DNA of 43,464 nt from Shewanellaceae bacterium UBA2521 (GTDB lineage: Bacteria > Pseudomonadota > Gammaproteobacteria > Enterobacterales > Shewanellaceae). Both the position numbers and the translations under genes were made by a program. Under the pieces are notes generated by a model. It was not told the DNA's origin. It did not search any database and saw only the letters and a program-made list of their open reading frames with translations. Numbering within the stretch: the first letter of the stretch is position 1; every line of letters starts with the position of its first letter. The DNA is taken from assembly GCA_002341165.1 (NCBI GenBank), contig DDNL01000073.1, positions 1 through 43,464 on the forward strand, in the 5' to 3' direction. Shown here piece after piece: positions 34,398 to 42,706 of this stretch.

Positions 34398-35366
34398 ATG
34401 TATATTGGTCAATTTAAGCTTAGAAATCCGCTTATTGTTGCTCCAATGGCAGGCGTAACAGATCAACCCTTTAGAAATCAATGCTTACATTTTGGTGCAG
34501 CTTTGGCTGTCTCTGAGATGGTATCTTCAAACCCTAGAGTTTGGGCAACTGAAAAGTCTATGCATCGCATGATTCATCAGGGTGAAATGGGGATTCGGTC
34601 GGTGCAAATTGCAGGAGCTGAGCCCAGCCTTATGGCTGAAGCAGCTCGTTATAATGTGTCTCTAGGGGCGCAAATTATTGATATCAATATGGGATGTCCT
34701 GCAAAAAAAGTAAATAAAAAATGTGCAGGTTCTGCGTTGTTACAACACCCTCAGCTTGTTCAAGAGATTCTTCGCTCTGTCGTTGAAGCGGTTCGCGTTC
34801 CCGTGACCCTCAAGATTCGTACAGGATGGGACTTAGAACATAAAAATGGGGTTGAGATAGCTCAGATTGCACAAGACTGTGGTGTAGCTGCGTTAGCTGT
34901 CCACGGACGCACACGAAAAGATATGTTTCGAGGCTATGCAGAGTACGACACGATAAAAGCTATTAAAGCTTCTGTTGATATTCCAGTGATTGCAAATGGT
35001 GACATCGATAGTCCAGAAAAAGCTCGATTTGTATTAGATTATACGGGCGCTGATGGGATAATGATTGGCCGTGCAGCTCAAGGTCGTCCTTGGATTTTTA
35101 GAGAAATATTACATTTTTTAGAAACAGGACAGTATATAGAGCCTATATCACAAGAAGAGCAGCGCCAGGTGATGATGCAGCATATACGCCAATTACATGA
35201 CTTTTACGGTCATCATAAGGGTGTATTGTTTGCAAGAAAGCACGTAGGTTGGTACTTTTCTCAGTATGATGCAGTAGCTTATCGTAGAGAATTTAATCAA
35301 GCCTCTACAGCGCAAGAGCAGTATGAGGCTTTTGAAAATTATTTTGTAAGAAGTAAACCGATTTAA
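34398..35366 (+). CDS. dusB: tRNA-dihydrouridine synthase B
   Basis: DusB reduces uridine to dihydrouridine in the D-loop of tRNA with FMN and NADPH. The 322-aa protein shows the FMN-binding PMAGVTDQPFR, the SEMVSS block, the catalytic cysteine Cys100 in INMGCPAKKV, TLKIRTGW, AVHGRTR, VIANGDI and MIGRAAQGRPW. It is followed after 11 bases by fis, the universal gammaproteobacterial dusB-fis operon, in which dusB sits between the growth-controlled promoter and fis. The 137-base AT-rich gap before dusB should contain that promoter, but I could not choose between several weak -10 and -35 matches. Confidence 0.97.
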   Translation: MYIGQFKLRNPLIVAPMAGVTDQPFRNQCLHFGAALAVSEMVSSNPRVWATEKSMHRMIHQGEMGIRSVQIAGAEPSLMAEAARYNVSLGAQIIDINMGCPAKKVNKKCAGSALLQHPQLVQEILRSVVEAVRVPVTLKIRTGWDLEHKNGVEIAQIAQDCGVAALAVHGRTRKDMFRGYAEYDTIKAIKASVDIPVIANGDIDSPEKARFVLDYTGADGIMIGRAAQGRPWIFREILHFLETGQYIEPISQEEQRQVMMQHIRQLHDFYGHHKGVLFARKHVGWYFSQYDAVAYRREFNQASTAQEQYEAFENYFVRSKPI

Positions 35367-35377
35367 GAGAACAGTAT

Positions 35378-35680
35378 ATGTTTGACCAAACGAATGAAAA
35401 AGAGATGCCGTTGCCTGTTGGAGAAATGACAACAGCAAATGGTACAGTAAAAAAACAAGTGCTTCGTGATACTGTGTTGCGCGCTGCTCGAAACTATTTC
35501 TCACAGCTTGATCATCAAGATCCTTCAGAGGTCTATGAATTATTCTTGGGAGAGGTCGAAGCACCTTTACTTGATATGACGATGGAATTTTGTCGAGGCA
35601 ATCAAACAAAAGCTGCAACAGTTCTAGGTATTAACCGTGGAACATTACGTAAAAAGCTAAAGAAATACGGTAAAAATTGA
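35378..35680 (+). CDS. fis: Nucleoid protein Fis
   Basis: Fis is a DNA-bending nucleoid protein that activates rRNA promoters in fast growth. The 100-aa protein matches E. coli Fis almost throughout: the beta-hairpin arm region, LRDTVLRAARNYFSQL, YELFLGEVEAPLLD, and the C-terminal helix-turn-helix NQTKAATVLGINRGTLRKKL with the terminal KKYGKN. It is the second gene of the dusB-fis operon and is closed by a strong terminator 35 bases past the stop codon. The C-terminal helix-turn-helix is nearly unchanged relative to E. coli, so DNA-binding preference should be the same. Confidence 0.98.
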   Translation: MFDQTNEKEMPLPVGEMTTANGTVKKQVLRDTVLRAARNYFSQLDHQDPSEVYELFLGEVEAPLLDMTMEFCRGNQTKAATVLGINRGTLRKKLKKYGKN

Positions 35681-35714
35681 TAGCCTTATTTTTAAGATAG
35701 TCATTACCTTAAGA

Positions 35715-35749
35715 AATTCCTACTCTGGTATCAGAGTGGGAATTTTTTT
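35715..35749 (+). terminator. Intrinsic terminator of dusB-fis
   Basis: The arms at 35715-35727 and 35732-35744 form a 13-base-pair stem (one G-T pair) with a GTAT loop, followed by seven T residues (35743-35749). This is a textbook rho-independent terminator in the fis direction. Confidence 0.93.
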
Positions 35750-35894
35750 GTGCTGATGATTTTATGTTTTGAATTTTATCTTTTTCAATCCTATTTGGTA
35801 TTCTTAAGTCAACAAGTCGGACTTTTTGTATGCAGCTTTATTTTGCCTATAAAATATTTTAAACTTCTTTAAAATCTAAAAAAAGGAATTTAAT

Positions 35895-36203
35895 ATGCAT
35901 AACTCGCCCTTAGATCACGTATTTGAGGAGGTCTTGAACTATCCTAGAGGGCATCATGATGGTATCCGAGCCACGGTACATCATATTGAGAAGCTCAATA
36001 AATTAGGTGTGTTAGTTGAACGTCAATTTGGTAAGGATGCCAAGCAACGCGTGCTCCAGTATGAAGAAGTAGAATACGCTTTAAAGAAGATCTTAGATTA
36101 TCACACTAACATACACTCAACACTTCCCGACGAGAGTTTTAAAATTTACAATTTCTTTGTGATGCATAAGTTAAAATATGCAGAGGATGTTTTAGAAAGT
36201 TGA
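35895..36203 (+). CDS. Unknown 102-aa soluble protein
   Basis: I do not recognise this gene. It encodes an acidic-to-neutral, soluble, mostly helical protein with several histidines (HHDGIRATVHHIEKLNKLG). A repeated mix of charged and hydrophobic residues (RVLQYEEVEYALKKILDYH) suggests a small helical bundle. There is no signal peptide or membrane segment. The ATG at 35895 is preceded by AAAAAAGGAATTTAAT, a usable ribosome site. It stands alone between the fis terminator and the converging gor gene, with about 145 bases of upstream sequence for its own promoter. Codon use looks like its neighbours, which favours a real gene. Confidence 0.7.
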   Translation: MHNSPLDHVFEEVLNYPRGHHDGIRATVHHIEKLNKLGVLVERQFGKDAKQRVLQYEEVEYALKKILDYHTNIHSTLPDESFKIYNFFVMHKLKYAEDVLES

Positions 36204-36226
36204 TTGTGCTTGAGCAGTATAGCCAA

Positions 36227-36250
36227 GAAAAAGCCATAAGATGAATGGCT
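36227..36250 (-). terminator. Intrinsic terminator of gor
   Basis: AGCCAT at 36232-36237 pairs with ATGGCT at 36245-36250, and in the gor direction the stem is followed by TTTTTCTT. It lies about 25 bases past the gor stop. It is between convergent genes and may also stop transcription of the 102-aa gene. Confidence 0.7.
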
Positions 36251-36274
36251 CTTCCTCGACATATTTTTTGAGAG

Positions 36275-37642
36275 TTAAGTCATGGTAACCCATTCTTCGG
36301 CACTGGTTGGATGAATAGCGATAACGCTATCAAAATCAGCTTTGGTTGCTTTCATTTTGATAGCCACAGCAAAGCCTTGCAATATTTCATCCATGGCAAA
36401 TCCAATACCATGTAAGCCAACAATGCGTTCATCTTTTCCAACACAAATCAGTTTCATTCTCGTGATCTGTCGATTACTGGTTGCACCGCTGAGCATCGCA
36501 GTAAATTCAGAACGATAGATTTTAAGATCCTGTTCATCGTATTGTGCGCGTGCTTCTTGTTCTGTTAAACCTAGAGTACCGATAGGTGGATGACTGAAGA
36601 CCACTGTTGGAATATGGTCATAGTCTAAAGGTGGTAATTTTTGACTACTGAATAAACGCATAGCGAGTAAACGACCCGCTTTGACGGCCACAGGAGTGAG
36701 CTGAACTCCTTTGTTTGTATTGTCTCCTACAGCATAAATGCATGGCACGCTGGTTTGATGGTGTGCATCAACGACAATATGCCCTTGTGGATCGGTTTGT
36801 ACACCTATGCGCTCAAGTCCAAGATTTTGTGTTGCGGGTTCTCGGCCAACTGCCCAGATCACGCAGTCAATGTTGATAGATTCTTGATCGTAAAAATGCG
36901 CAGTGATACTTTGATCGGCGAGACGTTCAAGACGTTCAATACGATGTTTTGTATGCACATGAAGCCCTTCTTTGTGCATAATTTCCATCAGTGTATCACT
37001 GAGCATCTCATCGAAAGAGCGCAAAGCTTTCTCTTTACGAACAGCTAAGTGTGTTTGACTACCTAAAGCATGTAATACGCCTGCCAGCTCGACCGCGATG
37101 TAACCCGCACCGATGATGAGCACGCGCTTAGGTTGTTCTTGAAGTGCAAAAAAACCATCCGAGTCGATACCCAGTTCACAACCTGGGATTTGAGGTATGC
37201 TTGGCTTGGCTCCTGCTGCAATGAGAATATGATCTGCACTGTAATGTATGCCGTTGACTTCGACGGTTTGTGCATCAATAAAGCGACCATACCCTTGAAT
37301 ATGCTCAACCTTATTTTTACCTAATACACGTTCGTAAGAAGCATGCACACGTGCAATGTAAGCTTGACGCTGTTCAGTGAGCTTTTGCCAGCTGAATGAT
37401 TTGTAATCGAACTCGAAACCATAATCTGGTGCATAATGTGTAAGCCACTCTTTGATTTGAGCGCCATGCCACATTATTTTTTTGGGTACGCAGCCTACGT
37501 TGACACAGGTTCCGCCTAAGTCTTTTACTTCGATTAAGGCAACACACGCTCCTTGCTGAGCAGCACGATTTGCAGAGGCTATACCACCACTCCCTGCGCC
37601 AATACAAATATAATCAAAATGCTTTTTCAAAGTTTTTCTCAC
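36275..37642 (-). CDS. gor: Glutathione-disulfide reductase
   Basis: Gor reduces glutathione disulfide with NADPH to keep the cytoplasm reduced. The 455-aa protein has the FAD-binding YICIGAGSGGIASANRAA, the redox-active disulfide GGTCVNVGCVPKK (Cys46 and Cys51), and the NADPH-binding VLIIGAGYIAVELAGVL. The second FAD motif (IYAVGDN) and the C-terminal dimer-interface motif HPTSAEEW are also present. Length and motifs match E. coli Gor (450 aa). It is divergent from opdA, and their 223-base shared upstream region is AT-rich. The glutathione it maintains could also serve the persulfide-dioxygenase-like enzyme at the left of the window. Confidence 0.95.
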   Translation of the reverse strand: MRKTLKKHFDYICIGAGSGGIASANRAAQQGACVALIEVKDLGGTCVNVGCVPKKIMWHGAQIKEWLTHYAPDYGFEFDYKSFSWQKLTEQRQAYIARVHASYERVLGKNKVEHIQGYGRFIDAQTVEVNGIHYSADHILIAAGAKPSIPQIPGCELGIDSDGFFALQEQPKRVLIIGAGYIAVELAGVLHALGSQTHLAVRKEKALRSFDEMLSDTLMEIMHKEGLHVHTKHRIERLERLADQSITAHFYDQESINIDCVIWAVGREPATQNLGLERIGVQTDPQGHIVVDAHHQTSVPCIYAVGDNTNKGVQLTPVAVKAGRLLAMRLFSSQKLPPLDYDHIPTVVFSHPPIGTLGLTEQEARAQYDEQDLKIYRSEFTAMLSGATSNRQITRMKLICVGKDERIVGLHGIGFAMDEILQGFAVAIKMKATKADFDSVIAIHPTSAEEWVTMT

Positions 37643-37865
37643 TTTTTTCTTGTTAGATTTAATTATTTTAACTCATTATGAAGTAAAAAAGTCTATACTT
37701 TGCGCATTAACATTCGAAAAATAATGAATTAAATGAGTATTTTGTATCTTGTACTATAGATAGAAAAAAAATAAGATAAGTACAATCCTATGGGATACAT
37801 CGCATTCATTGCGCTCATCACATTATACAAAAAGTAAATGAAATAAGTTTTTAGAGGAAAAGTTC

Positions 37866-39929
37866 ATGAGTAACCCGTTATTAGAATCAGCAGAATTTCC
37901 TTGTTTTTCTAAAATTAATCCCGAACATGTTAAGTCTGCTATCGAGCAAAGAATCAAAGAGTGTCGACAAGTGATTGCACAAATTGTCAAAGAGCAAGAT
38001 GTCACTTGGGATAAGTGTATTCGTCCATTAGAAATTAGAAATAATGCACTGCAAGAATCTTGGTCTCCTGTTTCTCATTTAAACAGTGTTGCCAATAGCC
38101 CTAAATTAAGAGAGGTGTATGAGCAGTGCCTGCCCCTTTTATCTGAATACTCAACCTTTGTTGGGCAACATGAGCCGTTATACCACATGTTTTTACGTTT
38201 AAAAGAAAGTGAAAACTTTCGGCAGTTAACACAGTCTCAAAAGACATTTACTCAGCATACACTTAGGGATTTTAAATTATCAGGTGTTTCTTTACCTGAA
38301 GTAGAAAAGCAGCGTTATGCAAGTATTACGCAGCGCCTTTCAGAGCTGAGTAATCAGTTTAACAACAATGTCTTGGATGCAACGCAATCTTGGTATAAGC
38401 ATGTCACCGACTCCCAACTTCTTGCAGGACTACCCGAGTCTGCTTTTGCTGCTGCTGAAGATGAAGCCAAGAAGAGAAACAAAACAGGTTGGATTTTTAC
38501 GTTGCAGATGCCAAGTTATATCAGCGTCATGACTTATGCAAACAGCAGTGCTTTGCGTAAAGAGTTTTACACTGCATTTGTTACCCGTGCATCGGAACAA
38601 GGTCCTCAAGCTGGTGAGTTTGACAATACAGCTATCATTGATGAAATCCTATCTTTGCGTCATGAGCTTGCAAATTTATTATCTTTTTCAAACTATGCGC
38701 AGAAATCTTTAGAAACGAAAATGGCAAACTCTTGTGAGCAGGTTGTCCAGTTTTTAAATCAGCTTGCGATGCAATCGAAGCCGCAAGCGGAAGAAGAACT
38801 TAAAGAGCTGCAAAAATTTGCGAAAGATCATGATAACAAAGAGCATTTAGAGCCTTGGGATTTGGCCTATTACAGCGAAAAACAAAAGCAATATTTATTC
38901 GAGTTATCAGATGAAGAGTTACGTTGTTATTTTCCAGAAAACCGTGTTTTAGAAGGGATGTTTAAAACAGTAAATAAGCTTTTTAAAATTCGTATTAAGC
39001 AAAAACAAGATGTAGATAATTGGCATAAAGATGTCAAATACTATGAAGTATTTGATGAGTTTGACGATTTAAAGGGTGGTTTTTACCTTGATTTATATAC
39101 CAGAGCAAATAAGCGCGGTGGAGCATGGATGGATGTATGTAAAGAGCGCGTCAAAATCGGTGATCACACGCAGCATCCAATCGCTTATTTAACCTGTAAT
39201 TTTATGGGACCTGTAAAGGAAACTCCTGCGCGCTTTACACATCAAGAGGTTGTGACTTTATTCCATGAGTTTGGTCATACTTTGCATCACATTTTGACAG
39301 AAGTTGATGTGGTGGGTGTCTCTGGAATCAATGGCGTTGCTTGGGATGCTGTAGAGTTACCAAGTCAGTTTTTAGAAAACTGGTGTTATCAGCCCGAGTC
39401 TTTGAGTGAAATCTCGGGTCATTTTGAAACGCAAGTACCTTTGCCACAAGATATGTTAAATCGATTACTTGACGCAAAAAACTTCCAGTCTGCAATGGGT
39501 ATGTTGCGTCAGCTTGAGTTTTCGTTATTTGACTTTCGTTTACATGAACTTTATGAGCCTGATACACAAAATTTAGTGCAGGATTTCTTAGATGAAGTAC
39601 GTCAAGATATTGCGGTAGTGATCCCACCAGATTTTCATCGCTTTCAAAACAGTTTTACCCATATTTTTGGTGGAGGTTATGCTGCTGGATATTACAGTTA
39701 TAAATGGGCTGAAGTGTTATCAGCAGATGCTTTTGCAAAGTTTGAAGAAGAGGGGATTTTCAACCCACAAACAGGACAAAGCTTTTTGACAAATATTTTA
39801 CAAAAAGGTGGCTCGTTGCCAGCCATGGCACTTTTCCGTTCATTTAGAGGGCGTGAACCTAGTATTCAGCCTTTATTACGTCATACTGGTATTCGTACAG
39901 ACAATCATTCTGGTTTAACCAAACCTTGA
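37866..39929 (+). CDS. prlC: Oligopeptidase A (M3 metallopeptidase)
   Basis: This zinc peptidase degrades cytoplasmic peptides, including cleaved signal peptides. It is also known as opdA. The 687-aa protein has the M3 family layout: a helical N-terminal half, then the active-site motif FHEFGHTLHH with His467, Glu468 and His471, the third ligand region about 25 residues later, and the GGGYAAGYYSYKWAEVLSADAF block near the C-terminus. The length matches E. coli (680 aa). AGAGG precedes the ATG by 9 bases. rsmJ lies immediately downstream, but on the opposite strand here, whereas in E. coli the two are co-directional. Confidence 0.96.
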   Translation: MSNPLLESAEFPCFSKINPEHVKSAIEQRIKECRQVIAQIVKEQDVTWDKCIRPLEIRNNALQESWSPVSHLNSVANSPKLREVYEQCLPLLSEYSTFVGQHEPLYHMFLRLKESENFRQLTQSQKTFTQHTLRDFKLSGVSLPEVEKQRYASITQRLSELSNQFNNNVLDATQSWYKHVTDSQLLAGLPESAFAAAEDEAKKRNKTGWIFTLQMPSYISVMTYANSSALRKEFYTAFVTRASEQGPQAGEFDNTAIIDEILSLRHELANLLSFSNYAQKSLETKMANSCEQVVQFLNQLAMQSKPQAEEELKELQKFAKDHDNKEHLEPWDLAYYSEKQKQYLFELSDEELRCYFPENRVLEGMFKTVNKLFKIRIKQKQDVDNWHKDVKYYEVFDEFDDLKGGFYLDLYTRANKRGGAWMDVCKERVKIGDHTQHPIAYLTCNFMGPVKETPARFTHQEVVTLFHEFGHTLHHILTEVDVVGVSGINGVAWDAVELPSQFLENWCYQPESLSEISGHFETQVPLPQDMLNRLLDAKNFQSAMGMLRQLEFSLFDFRLHELYEPDTQNLVQDFLDEVRQDIAVVIPPDFHRFQNSFTHIFGGGYAAGYYSYKWAEVLSADAFAKFEEEGIFNPQTGQSFLTNILQKGGSLPAMALFRSFRGREPSIQPLLRHTGIRTDNHSGLTKP

Positions 39930-39938
39930 TTTATCTTG

Positions 39939-39966
39939 AAGCAGCGTAGCTTATGTTACGCTGCTT
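39939..39966. terminator. Two-way hairpin between prlC and rsmJ
   Basis: AAGCAGCGTA (39939-39948) pairs perfectly with TACGCTGCTT (39957-39966) around an 8-base loop, between two convergent stop codons. On the plus strand it is followed by AAGTTTTG. It overlaps the last codon of rsmJ by two bases. T-runs are weak, but position and stem strength favour a shared terminator. Confidence 0.65.
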
Positions 39967-40702
39967 AAGTTTTGAGATAGACGTCAAATCGGTTTTTTTT
40001 CATATCAAAAGTTAATGTTGGACTTCGGTGGGCTAAGTATTCAGCTGTTTGTGGTCTTTTGACGACGACTCGAGATCGAGCCAGATTCAGAGCGGGTTGT
40101 AAAAGAGCATCAGCATCGTTATCAGATCCTACAATAGTTTGAAACAAGCGCATTTCTTTTTTGACTAAAGCAGATTTCTCTTTATGGGGATACATAGGAT
40201 CCAAATAAACTACATCAATAGGCTGAGTATACTGCTCAAGCTCTGTTAAGCTTGAACCATAGAAGAGTTGCATACGACTTTGCATCCAAGTTCCAATCTC
40301 TGGATCAGCATAGGCTCGGCGTAAACCGTCATCGAGTAAAGCCGCGATTACAGGGTGGCGCTCAAAGAGTACAACATCACAGCCAAAACTAGCAAAAACA
40401 AACGCATCTCGGCCAAGCCCTGCTGTTGCATCAAGTACGCGCCATGTTTTATTTGATTTGAGACCTATCGCTTTGATGAGTGTTTGGTTTTTTCCACCGC
40501 CAAATTTACGTCTATATGCAGCTTTACCTGTAAGAAAATCAACATAAATAGGATTTACTTGAGCGTGTTGCTTGTGTGTGACTTGGAGCTTGTCTTGCAC
40601 AAAAGATAAGATAATATCGGCTTGTTCATCATGGATAAGCCCCCATTGAGATTGAAGTTGTTGTTGTTTTTCCGGAGCGCTTTGTATAAAAACTTTAAAC
40701 AT
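39965..40702 (-). CDS. rsmJ: 16S rRNA (guanine-1516-N2) methyltransferase
   Basis: RsmJ methylates G1516 of 16S rRNA in the 30S subunit. The 245-aa protein has the VDFLTGKAAYRRKFGGG signature, the SAM-binding VLDATAGLGRDAFVFASFG, and the catalytic-type motif DVVYLDPMYPHKEKSALVKKEMR (the DPMYP block is diagnostic). The C-terminal VVVKRPQTAEYLA is also conserved. It converges on prlC. About 215 bases upstream on the same strand is engB. The gap between them carries the plus-strand sRNA candidate, antiparallel to both genes. Confidence 0.94.
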   Translation of the reverse strand: MFKVFIQSAPEKQQQLQSQWGLIHDEQADIILSFVQDKLQVTHKQHAQVNPIYVDFLTGKAAYRRKFGGGKNQTLIKAIGLKSNKTWRVLDATAGLGRDAFVFASFGCDVVLFERHPVIAALLDDGLRRAYADPEIGTWMQSRMQLFYGSSLTELEQYTQPIDVVYLDPMYPHKEKSALVKKEMRLFQTIVGSDNDADALLQPALNLARSRVVVKRPQTAEYLAHRSPTLTFDMKKNRFDVYLKT

Positions 40703-40817
40703 ATAAATCCTAGATGGAGAGCTGAACTTATATGAGTTGTGATCTATGTCATAAAGTTCATTTAAGTTGAGAGAAAAATCTATATTTTTAGTTGTCGATA
40801 GCTTACAATAATTGATC

Positions 40818-40846
40818 TTGATATGTAGTAATATCTTTCATATATT
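40818..40846 (+). promoter_or_regulatory. Promoter for the sRNA candidate downstream of engB
   Basis: TTGATA at 40818-40823 and TATATT at 40841-40846 are separated by 17 bases, close to the sigma-70 consensus. They point to the plus strand, where no protein gene follows before the terminator at 40890-40916. Confidence 0.5.
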
Positions 40847-40852
40847 CCTGAA

Positions 40853-40916
40853 GCTTTTAACCTGCTTCTTTGATCAACGCTATGTTGATACCTCGGCTTA
40901 AGCCGAGGTTTTTTTT
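40853..40916 (+). ncRNA. Candidate sRNA at the Spot 42/ErsA locus
   Basis: A plus-strand transcript of about 64 nt is bounded by the promoter at 40818-40846 and a strong terminator. It would contain GAAGC...GCTTC (40850-40867 region), ATCAAC...GTTGAT (40873-40889 region) and then the terminator. It abuts the 3' end of engB on the opposite strand, the same place and orientation as spf (Spot 42) in E. coli and ErsA in Pseudomonas. The sequence does not clearly match Spot 42 (no obvious GTAGGGTACAG start), and an earlier start near 40825 (GTAGTAATATC) would give about 90 nt. Targets are unknown. Confidence 0.5.
40890..40916 (+). terminator. Strong intrinsic terminator, plus strand
   Basis: A perfect 20-base palindrome at 40890-40909 (stem ACCTCGGC, loop TTAA) is followed by eight T residues at 40909-40916. 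The T-run is only on the plus-strand side, so it does not serve engB, which ends at 40919 on the other strand. Confidence 0.93.
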
Positions 40917-40918
40917 AC

Positions 40919-41599
40919 CTATGATTTCTCATTTTGTTCTTGTGGATCTTCGACTTGATACCATTGGATTAACTTTTCCATAAGCGTATCGCGTCCAATG
41001 TCTTTTGTTGACGAATAAGCGTGAACTTCTACAAGATCTTCGTATGCTTTGAGCTCTTTACGCACCGCAAATAAAGTGTTATTCATAGGGCCACGTTTGA
41101 GTTTATCTGCTTTAGTGAGCAACACCAGTACAGGTAGATTGTTATACACACTCCATTCGATCATTTGGCGGTCGAGATCTTTAAGTGGATGACGTATATC
41201 CATAAGAAGTACCAAGCCTGATAATGAGTCACGCTCTTGTAGATATTCACTGAGAGCTGCTTGCCATTTTTCTTTGACTTCAAGAGGTACTTGAGCAAAC
41301 CCGTAGCCAGGAAGGTCGATTAAACGACGTTGTTCATCTAGTGTGAAAACATTGATGAGTTGCGTTCGCCCTGGAGTTTTACTGGTACGTGCAAGGCTTC
41401 GTTGTTGTGTAAGTGCATTTAAAGCACTTGATTTTCCTGCATTAGAGCGTCCAACAAAAGCGACTTCAATTCCTTTATCTTCAGGAAGGTGTCTTATATC
41501 TGGTGCGCTAAGAAGAAATTTAGCTTTTTTAAAAAAAATGTCATGTGACACAGAAAACTCCGTAGGAACATTAAAATCAAGATTTGGTGTTTGATTCAA
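40919..41599 (-). CDS. engB: Ribosome-assembly GTPase EngB (YihA/YsxC)
   Basis: EngB is an essential GTPase needed for 50S ribosome assembly. The 226-aa protein has the G1 P-loop VGRSNAGKSS (about residues 49-58), the switch I threonine in SKTPGRTQL, G3 as DLPGYGFAQVP and G4 as LTKADKL. The length is close to E. coli YihA (210 aa). It is divergent from cytochrome c4, an arrangement shared with many gammaproteobacteria, and 161 bases of shared upstream DNA separate the two starts. Its partner in ribosome GTPase control, yihI, lies just beyond the cytochrome gene. Confidence 0.95.
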   Translation of the reverse strand: MNQTPNLDFNVPTEFSVSHDIFFKKAKFLLSAPDIRHLPEDKGIEVAFVGRSNAGKSSALNALTQQRSLARTSKTPGRTQLINVFTLDEQRRLIDLPGYGFAQVPLEVKEKWQAALSEYLQERDSLSGLVLLMDIRHPLKDLDRQMIEWSVYNNLPVLVLLTKADKLKRGPMNNTLFAVRKELKAYEDLVEVHAYSSTKDIGRDTLMEKLIQWYQVEDPQEQNEKS

Positions 41600-41760
41600 G
41601 ACAGTATAATAAATGTTTATATATCTTATTGCATGTCTTTTATTTTAAGGCTTGATAGCCTATGATACCACCTGCACATCATAACATATTTTTAGCTGTT
41701 GTTTTGAAGTGTATTTCTTTGTGAGTGAATGGATTTTAATGAAAGACAAGTTGGAATGTC

Positions 41761-42402
41761 ATGTATAAGAAAAATATTTTGATTTTGATGTGGGCTCTGT
41801 TGTCGAGTCAACAAGTGTTATCTGGTAATTTACAAGCAGGCAAACAAAAAGCTATGGTTTGTGCTGCATGCCATCAAATAGATGGTAACAGCATGGTGCC
41901 TATTTATCCTAAAATTGCAGGGCAGAGCCTTTCTTATTTAAAAAAGCAGCTTACAGATTATCGAAGTGCTATGCGTACGGGTGGTCAAGAAGGCCGACAG
42001 AATGCGATTATGGGAGCTTTAGTGGTTGCTCTCAGTGATCAAGATATTGATGACTTATCGACCTACTTCTCTCATCAAGCCCTGTCTTATCGTGCATCAT
42101 CACCTCCAGATGATCCAATGCAAAAAAAGCAGTATGAATTAGGTAAGCAGTTATATCGTGGTGGAGACATGGATCGACATATTGCAGCCTGTGCTTCTTG
42201 TCATGGTTGGCAAGGTCAAGGTTTAGCTTCTGCTGGCTTTCCTCGAATTTCTGGGCAAAATGCTCCTTATCTTCAAGATCAGTTAAAAGCTTTTCGAAGT
42301 TATAAGCGTCAAAATGATATGAATCATATGATGCGTTCAACAGCGAAGAAGCTAACTGATAAGGATATACAAAATCTAACTATTTATATTTCTACACTAT
42401 AA
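41761..42402 (+). CDS. Di-haem cytochrome c4
   Basis: This 213-aa exported electron carrier of the respiratory chain has a signal peptide (ILILMWALLSSQQVLSG). Two class I c-type domains follow, with haem sites CAACH (Cys34, Cys37, His38) and CASCH (Cys144, Cys147, His148) and distal methionines after each (NAIMGAL region; NDMNHMM region). The IYPKIAGQ and FPRISGQ motifs show the internal duplication typical of cytochrome c4. Such proteins pass electrons to terminal oxidases such as cbb3. The ATG at 41761 follows a region with GGAATGTC. It is divergent from engB and is followed by a 589-base non-coding stretch holding an sRNA candidate. Confidence 0.94.
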   Translation: MYKKNILILMWALLSSQQVLSGNLQAGKQKAMVCAACHQIDGNSMVPIYPKIAGQSLSYLKKQLTDYRSAMRTGGQEGRQNAIMGALVVALSDQDIDDLSTYFSHQALSYRASSPPDDPMQKKQYELGKQLYRGGDMDRHIAACASCHGWQGQGLASAGFPRISGQNAPYLQDQLKAFRSYKRQNDMNHMMRSTAKKLTDKDIQNLTIYISTL

Positions 42403-42706
42403 GCATAAATTTTTTACGGCTATTAGCTTAATAGAAATACATAAATAGCCATGAAAAAGAAAAGTGTTTATGAAAAGTAGAAAGTAAAAGTTTATTTTAC
42501 AATTTATTTACAAAAATGCAGTTGAAAAAAATTATTTTCTTTGTTTTTATAAAAAAATCTTGTTTTTTTCTCTCAATTGCATTTAAATAGTGACTCAGTT
42601 CACAAACTGTGATGAAAATGCATTAAAACTTACTTTTTTAGGAAGTTGTTCATCTTGCTTTTGTAAATGAATTGATATTTAAGATAAATGGATGTTAAAT
42701 ATAAAG

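Noticed and set aside
40853..40916. Naming the engB-proximal RNA as Spot 42 (spf)
   Set aside because: The position matches, but the conserved Spot 42 5' sequence is not recognisable, so no symbol is given.
42603..42617. TCACA-AAC-TGTGA near the Csr-type sRNA as a CRP site
   Set aside because: The half-sites are in the wrong order and spacing for CRP (TGTGA-N6-TCACA).
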